Of a stretch of DNA of 16,154 bases, positions 13,097 to 16,154 are shown piece after piece. How positions within the stretch are numbered: the stretch's first letter is position 1; each line of letters starts with the position of its first letter. A program made the translations under genes and the position numbers. The notes under the pieces were generated by a model. The model saw only the letters and a program-made list of their open reading frames with translations, did not search any database and had not been told where the DNA came from. Source of the DNA: Butyricicoccus sp. (GTDB taxonomy: Bacteria > Bacillota > Clostridia > Oscillospirales > Butyricicoccaceae); the NCBI GenBank assembly GCA_020025755.1, contig JAHHRO010000043.1:1-16154 (forward strand), written 5' to 3'.

Positions 13097-13801
13097 TTAC
13101 TTTCCATAAATCATACGGTATTCCGCAGACAATATACCATCTTCCGCGCAAACAAGCATAGGTGGCTCTACCACAAGTCCGTCTGCTCCGCCGCGCCGAC
13201 AGGCAAGCAGCACCGCCGAGGGCGCAGACATTGCTGTTTGATGCACAAACCGCATTCGTTTCGGGGTCAGCCCGTGCGCTTGCAGCGCACCCATCAGCGA
13301 GCATAATCGTTCTGGGCGAAACACGATCGCACACCGTCCACCGGTTGGCAGCACCCATGCGATCGCCTTCACGATATCATCAATACTTGCCGTTTCGTCC
13401 TGCCGTGCCACTGCATGTGCCGTTTCTGCCGCATGCTTACCCGAGCCAGACGCGAAATATGGCGGATTACAGAGTACATACTGCATAGAGCCATGTGGGA
13501 TCTGTTTGCGGATCTCTCGCAGATCCCCTTGGATCACAGAAACATTGGTCAGTCCATTCTCACAGATGGTGCGCGAAAAAAGCTGCGCAGGCCCTTCCTG
13601 TAATTCCAGTCCGGTCATAGTCAGATCCTCGCGCCACGCCAGCAGGGTCAATGCGCCCGTGCCGCATCCAAGATCCAGCACACGCGCACGGCGCGGAATC
13701 TTTGCAAAATGGGCAAGCAAAACGGAATCCTGTCCCAGTTTAAAATACCGATCATCCTGCATCAGCACAAGACCATTGGGCAGCCGCTCCACACACTCCA
13801 T
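13097..13801 (-). CDS. tRNA1(Val) (adenine-N6)-methyltransferase-like protein (TrmN6/YabB)
   Basis: The protein is about 234 aa. VLDLGCGTGALTLL (41-54) is the SAM-binding motif I and CNPPYF (111-116) is the NPPY catalytic motif of adenine-N6 methylases. The N-terminal LPNGLVLMQDDRYFKLGQDSVLLAHFAK (7-34) is typical of the YabB/TrmN6 family, and the gene sits next to rsmI as in many Firmicutes. The likely target is tRNA A37, inferred from the family. The start is uncertain: GAAGGAG lies 7 nt before a TTG at 13807 and 13 nt before the ATG at 13801, with a GTG at 13825 further up. I list the ATG. First gene of the trmN6-rsmI unit, with a clear promoter at 13852-13880. Confidence 0.88.
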   Translation of the reverse strand: MECVERLPNGLVLMQDDRYFKLGQDSVLLAHFAKIPRRARVLDLGCGTGALTLLAWREDLTMTGLELQEGPAQLFSRTICENGLTNVSVIQGDLREIRKQIPHGSMQYVLCNPPYFASGSGKHAAETAHAVARQDETASIDDIVKAIAWVLPTGGRCAIVFRPERLCSLMGALQAHGLTPKRMRFVHQTAMSAPSAVLLACRRGGADGLVVEPPMLVCAEDGILSAEYRMIYGK

Positions 13802-13851
13802 CTGCAATGTCACACTCCTTCGCACAAAATACTATGTTACGGTTATTTTTT

Positions 13852-13880
13852 ATGATAACAGAAATAGGTTGTGCTGTCAA
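13852..13880 (-). promoter_or_regulatory. Promoter of trmN6-rsmI
   Basis: On the minus strand: -35 TTGACA (13880-13875), 17-nt spacer, -10 TATCAT (13857-13852). The start would be near 13845, about 40 nt before the first codon. Confidence 0.87.
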
Positions 13881-13975
13881 ATTGCGCAGAATTATGTTCA
13901 CGGAAATCAATGTTGACAGATCATACAATGCACCCCCCTTTCAAAATTCACCCGATTGTATTCCTCACTCCCACA

Positions 13976-14011
13976 TAAAAAAGCAGGAAATCTTGAAAAA
14001 GATTTCCTGCT
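13976..14011 (-). terminator. Minus-strand terminator of the DUF2089/membrane-protein unit
   Basis: AGCAGGAAATCTT (13982-13994) pairs perfectly with AAGATTTCCTGCT (13999-14011). On the minus strand a T6 run follows (A-run 13976-13981). It is separated from the last gene (stop at 14121) by the palindromic insert at 14032-14127. Confidence 0.9.
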
Positions 14012-14031
14012 GGGTGTGCCACTGTAGATGG

Positions 14032-14127
14032 TATTATTCAGTTTTGTGGCTGAGGTAGGTTCTCAACAGCGGGCGCAGCCCGTTCATTTTGACCGTTGAC
14101 TGGCTCGGCTGGCTTTGCTATTATTCA
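14032..14127. repeat. Short palindromic insertion flanked by 9-bp direct repeats
   Basis: TATTATTCA occurs at 14032-14040 and again at 14119-14127. The second copy covers the stop codon (14121-14123) and last codon of the membrane-protein gene. The 78 bases between hold a compact hairpin, CGGGC (14070-14074) with GCCCG (14078-14082), and the partial palindrome TTGACCGTTGAC. The layout fits a small non-coding element inserted with a 9-bp target duplication. Whether this sequence recurs in the genome cannot be seen from the window. Confidence 0.55.
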
Positions 14128-14411
14128 ATATCCTTTGCTTTCATACGGTTAAGTTCTGATTTATGGTACTGATGCCGCCCGTCCACCCAAATAAAAAATT
14201 CCAGTGCAATAATAATTGTGCAAGGTATAATAAATTCAGCAGTAAGTGCAATCTTCATGGAAAAGTACAAGGTAACCATAACCAAAAGTGAAAGTACAGG
14301 AACAATCGCGCCTAACTGCCAAGCCTTTCGTGTGCTTAAATATTTCTGACTGCCGGAAATGATGAGTGTAATGGCCATCACACCAATGCTCCAGAGAATT
14401 TTGTATAACAT
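14121..14411 (-). CDS. Small membrane protein of unknown function, partner of the DUF2089-type regulator
   Basis: The protein is 96 aa. Three hydrophobic segments lie at about residues 5-20, 33-52 and 57-76, and a charged C-terminal tail (GRHQYHKSELNRMKAKDIE) faces the cytoplasm by the positive-inside rule. I do not recognise a specific family. The start ATG at 14411 has a GGAAAGGAAG site and lies 5 nt after the stop codon of the upstream gene, so the two are coupled. Small regulator plus small membrane protein pairs of this type are common in Clostridia. The gene end coincides with the 9-bp repeat of the insertion at 14032-14127. Confidence 0.75.
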   Translation of the reverse strand: MLYKILWSIGVMAITLIISGSQKYLSTRKAWQLGAIVPVLSLLVMVTLYFSMKIALTAEFIIPCTIIIALEFFIWVDGRHQYHKSELNRMKAKDIE

Positions 14412-14416
14412 AGTCT

Positions 14417-14710
14417 TTACTTCCTTTCCTGTTTATATTTTTCAATGATGATTTTTGCAGTTTCTAAATCAATTCGGGCATCAACCGCAAGCCCCTTGAT
14501 AAATGCGGAAAATGGTTCTTCCTCTTTCTGGTCGCTTATCTCAATTTTCTGGATAAGTTTGTCTAACCGTAGCCGAACCGTGGGGTAGGAAACTTCATAC
14601 AGTTTTGCGATTTCTTTCAAAGACCCAGATTTCAGCACAAAGTTTTTTAGGAATATTGCGTCCTCCGGCTCCAACGCAAGTATCCATTGTGGGATTTTAT
14701 CTATTTCCAT
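14417..14710 (-). CDS. DUF2089-like HTH protein (short form without zinc ribbon)
   Basis: The protein is 97 aa. Residues about 18-52, with DAIFLKNFVLKSGSLKEIAKLYEVSYPTVRLRLDKLIQ, match the DNA-binding part of DUF2089 proteins, in which a GNLKEVA-type helix is followed by SYPTVRNRLD. The N-terminal zinc ribbon of the longer members is absent. The C-terminal half is a charged helix (LETAKIIIEKYKQERK). It is probably a transcription regulator of its own unit. AAAGGA lies 8 nt before the ATG at 14710, with the promoter at 14747-14774. The membrane-protein gene follows after 5 nt. Confidence 0.82.
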   Translation of the reverse strand: MEIDKIPQWILALEPEDAIFLKNFVLKSGSLKEIAKLYEVSYPTVRLRLDKLIQKIEISDQKEEEPFSAFIKGLAVDARIDLETAKIIIEKYKQERK

Positions 14711-14746
14711 TTTAATTATCCTTTCTATATAACTTTCATATTATTT

Positions 14747-14774
14747 AGTATACCATGAATAATATTAAAGTCAA
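14747..14774 (-). promoter_or_regulatory. Promoter of the DUF2089/membrane-protein unit
   Basis: On the minus strand: -35 TTGACT (14774-14769), 16-nt spacer, -10 TATACT (14752-14747). The surrounding bases are AT-rich. The -35 lies at the end of the Maff2-like remnant. Confidence 0.75.
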
Positions 14775-14962
14775 GAGTAAATAAGTGAGCTACTGTCTAA
14801 AAAATTGGCATGTTGCTTTGCCACACAAGCATTCGTCCCTGAGTTATCCTTGCCGTAGCCTTCCAGATCGACCATGCCCCAGATACCAAGACCTGCACCG
14901 CGCGCGATAACGGGGGTCTGAAGAATGGTAATCGCCTGATTAAAAAACTCCATAAATTTCAT
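14771..14962 (-). pseudogene. Decayed Maff2-family remnant of a conjugative element
   Basis: The open frame of 63 codons contains MEFFNQAITILQT, then ARGAGLGIWGMVDLEGYG and KDNSGTNA, which closely follow the Maff2 family, a small membrane protein of clostridial integrative conjugative elements (usual form MEFF..AV..LQT..I..GAGLGIWGV.NLLEGYGNDNPG). After about 45 residues similarity stops and the second hydrophobic half is missing; the frame ends in unrelated sequence (QHANFLDSSSLIYS). One leucine of the expected NLLEGYG is lost and a charged R lies in the first hydrophobic stretch. No ribosome site precedes it. I read it as a truncated, non-functional relic; a small new gene is less likely. 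Confidence 0.65.
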
Positions 14963-15135
14963 TAGCCCAAATCATTTGATAGATTGATTCGTCATGTTTC
15001 ATAGGCATAAATAAAGCCGGAACAAACAACTGCCTTGTGGCAGCCTGATCCCAGTTTCCTCCTTCTCGGCATGGGGATCGCTCGTTTCTAAATTTTCGTT
15101 TAAAAAATTCGGATGAAATATCTTCTCAAGAATAG

Positions 15136-15141
15136 TATAAT
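15136..15141 (+). promoter_or_regulatory. -10 box candidate for the AT-rich gene at 15187
   Basis: TATAAT lies 45 nt before the start codon. No convincing -35 is seen 16-18 nt upstream. Confidence 0.4.
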
Positions 15142-15186
15142 AGAGGACAACGCAATGCATAGATAATAATTTACAGGAGGAAGGCA

Positions 15187-15729
15187 ATGATAGAATTTAA
15201 TAAAGAACACAGCAGCACATGGTTAGAACTGATGGCTGCTTATCAGAATTTTAGAGAAAAAATATTTTATTGGGCAAAAGAAAATGACAATACAAAATAT
15301 CATGATTTATCTATAGAACTCAGTACTCCTATTTTGGAACGCGATCTTTTTAAACGTTTACTGATTATAGATTTTTTGCAAAGTACAGATATGTGGGATG
15401 AAACGGCAATATTGCTTATTTATAAGCAACTGACAGACATTGCTTTACAGGAACAAGATGAAATAGCTGCAGGTGCAAGAATTGCTTTGCAAAAAATCCG
15501 TCCGCAATCACAGCGAGCAAATATTGCAGATGAAATATTTGCATTCGCAGCGATAGAAGCGGAAAAAAAGGAACCTGATTGTATTGTGTTTCATAATGGC
15601 TGGATGCTTTTATATGATTTAAACTGCAAAGAACAACTTGAACAGTTTATTGATAAATATCATCACTTTATCTACCTTGCTTGTGGTTTTGATGAAACGG
15701 ATTTGAGAAAATTGGTAGAATGTATGTGA
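15187..15729 (+). CDS. Protein of 180 aa, unknown function, AT-rich
   Basis: The start ATG at 15187 has an ideal ACAGGAGGAAGGCA site. The protein is almost wholly helical by eye, acidic, without signal peptide or membrane segment. Parts such as LFKRLLIIDFLQSTDMWDE and LLIYKQLTDIALQEQDEIAAGARIAL suggest short alpha-helical repeats of HEAT type, but I do not recognise a family. Helical orphans like this are often immunity proteins of toxin loci, which is speculation here as no toxin gene is adjacent. The reading frame is much richer in A and T than the core genes of this window, and it stands alone between a conjugative-element relic and a VOC-type gene, so it was probably acquired by transfer. 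Confidence 0.78.
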   Translation: MIEFNKEHSSTWLELMAAYQNFREKIFYWAKENDNTKYHDLSIELSTPILERDLFKRLLIIDFLQSTDMWDETAILLIYKQLTDIALQEQDEIAAGARIALQKIRPQSQRANIADEIFAFAAIEAEKKEPDCIVFHNGWMLLYDLNCKEQLEQFIDKYHHFIYLACGFDETDLRKLVECM

Positions 15730-16029
15730 TTATTCATTCTGATTTGTTCAATCAATAAAGTGGGTGTATCTTCCGATTCATATACTGTTGATGATGCTAT
15801 GCACATGGATATTTTCTGTATGGCTGTGCCAGTCTGGTTGGATGCAGACAATCTCCTGATGCCCCAAAAATGCTCGCCCGTCTCTTGTGCCGAGTCCGCG
15901 GTCAAGCCGTTGTTCGTTCCGTCCCGTGGATCAAAGCGGCGCACGCCTTTTCTGTCTATATGTACCATTTATCTTGACCATTGATATGAACACACAGCTT
16001 TGCCATGTTTCTCTTCAAATTGGAATCTG
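15730..16029. other. 300-base stretch without a supported gene
   Basis: Open frames of 74 and 98 codons occur on both strands, but none has a ribosome site or recognisable domain. The part from about 15820 to 15965 is clearly richer in G and C than the sequence on both sides, so the stretch looks like a mosaic of unrelated fragments. A short minus-strand frame, MAKLCVHINGQDKWYI, starts at about 16004 and stops after 16 codons. No promoter, terminator or RNA fold stands out. Confidence 0.5.
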
Positions 16030-16154
16030 TCAATTTGTAAATCTCAATAAGTATCCATTGGGGTCTTGTATCAAAAATTCTTTTTGTTCTATGCATGTAT
16101 CGTTGACACGGTAATAAGAGATTTTCAAATCCCTATAAAGTTCCGTTTGTTCTT
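16030..16154 (-). CDS. VOC/glyoxalase-fold protein, C-terminal end only
   Basis: The minus strand from the window edge reads through about 40 codons to TGA at 16032-16030. The end, REFLIQDPNGYLLRFTN-like (here KEFLIQDPNGYLLRFTN), is the hallmark last strand pair of the glyoxalase/bleomycin-resistance (VOC) family, and YRDLKISYYRV before it fits the preceding strand. Members bind a metal and include drug-binding proteins and isomerases. The specific role cannot be told from this piece. The N-terminal two thirds and the start lie outside the window. Confidence 0.75.
   Translation of the reverse strand, partial: EQTELYRDLKISYYRVNDTCIEQKEFLIQDPNGYLLRFTN

Noticed and set aside
13913..13929. TTGACA followed by TACAAT on the plus strand
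   Set aside because: The spacer is only 5 nt, so the two boxes cannot form one promoter, and no plus-strand gene follows.
15672..15984. Open frames of 98 codons (minus) and 74 codons (plus)
   Set aside because: They overlap each other, lack ribosome sites and family features, and span a visible change in base composition, which fits junk between fragments.

Overview
This is a bacterial chromosome segment of middling G+C, most likely from a Firmicute of the class Clostridia, perhaps a Butyricicoccus/Agathobaculum-like member of Oscillospirales (inference). The reasons are strong AGGAGG ribosome sites, sigma-A-type TTGACA/TATAAT promoters, an infC-rpmI-rplT operon with an attenuator leader, a trmN6-rsmI pair, a YtrA-type GntR/ABC operon, a DUF1292 gene, and debris of a clostridial conjugative element at the right end.

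Left part (1-2300): the 3' end of a tRNA-Gly(GCC) converges with a DUF1835/DUF3658-type gene. Next comes an independent minus-strand unit with its own promoter and terminator that encodes only a 30-residue peptide. A minus-strand RNA that fits 6S RNA follows, and then a DUF1292 gene.

Centre-left (2450-4200): the translation operon infC-rpmI-rplT has a consensus promoter and a 5' leader holding an intrinsic terminator. Its infC start codon appears to be ATT. A 257-bp block of nested perfect hairpins, bounded by two copies of the same 22-bp hairpin, follows the operon. From 4200 to 6141 a minus-strand operon runs gntR(ytrA-like)-ABC ATPase-ABC permease with 4-nt and 1-nt overlaps. A clean 9-6-9 operator overlaps its promoter, which suggests autoregulation.

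Centre (6268-10301): trmB on the minus strand, then a divergent unit of malQ and an unusual HAD-phosphatase/LUD-domain fusion, both behind a perfect consensus promoter and closed by a strong terminator.

Centre-right (10347-13880): pspA and a two-TM GIDE/BAM-domain protein form a probable membrane-stress pair. They converge on trmN6-rsmI, which modify tRNA and 16S rRNA.

Right end (13976-16154): a small DUF2089-type regulator with a three-TM partner, a short palindromic insertion with an apparent 9-bp target duplication at that partner's stop codon, a decayed Maff2-like remnant, an isolated AT-rich gene of unknown function, a 300-base stretch without a gene, and the C-terminal end of a VOC/glyoxalase-fold gene. 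This end looks like accessory, transferred DNA; the rest is mostly core genome. I found no clearly new multi-gene system. The best leads are the 30-residue peptide unit, the HAD-LUD fusion, the PspA-GIDE pair and the hairpin-array repeat.
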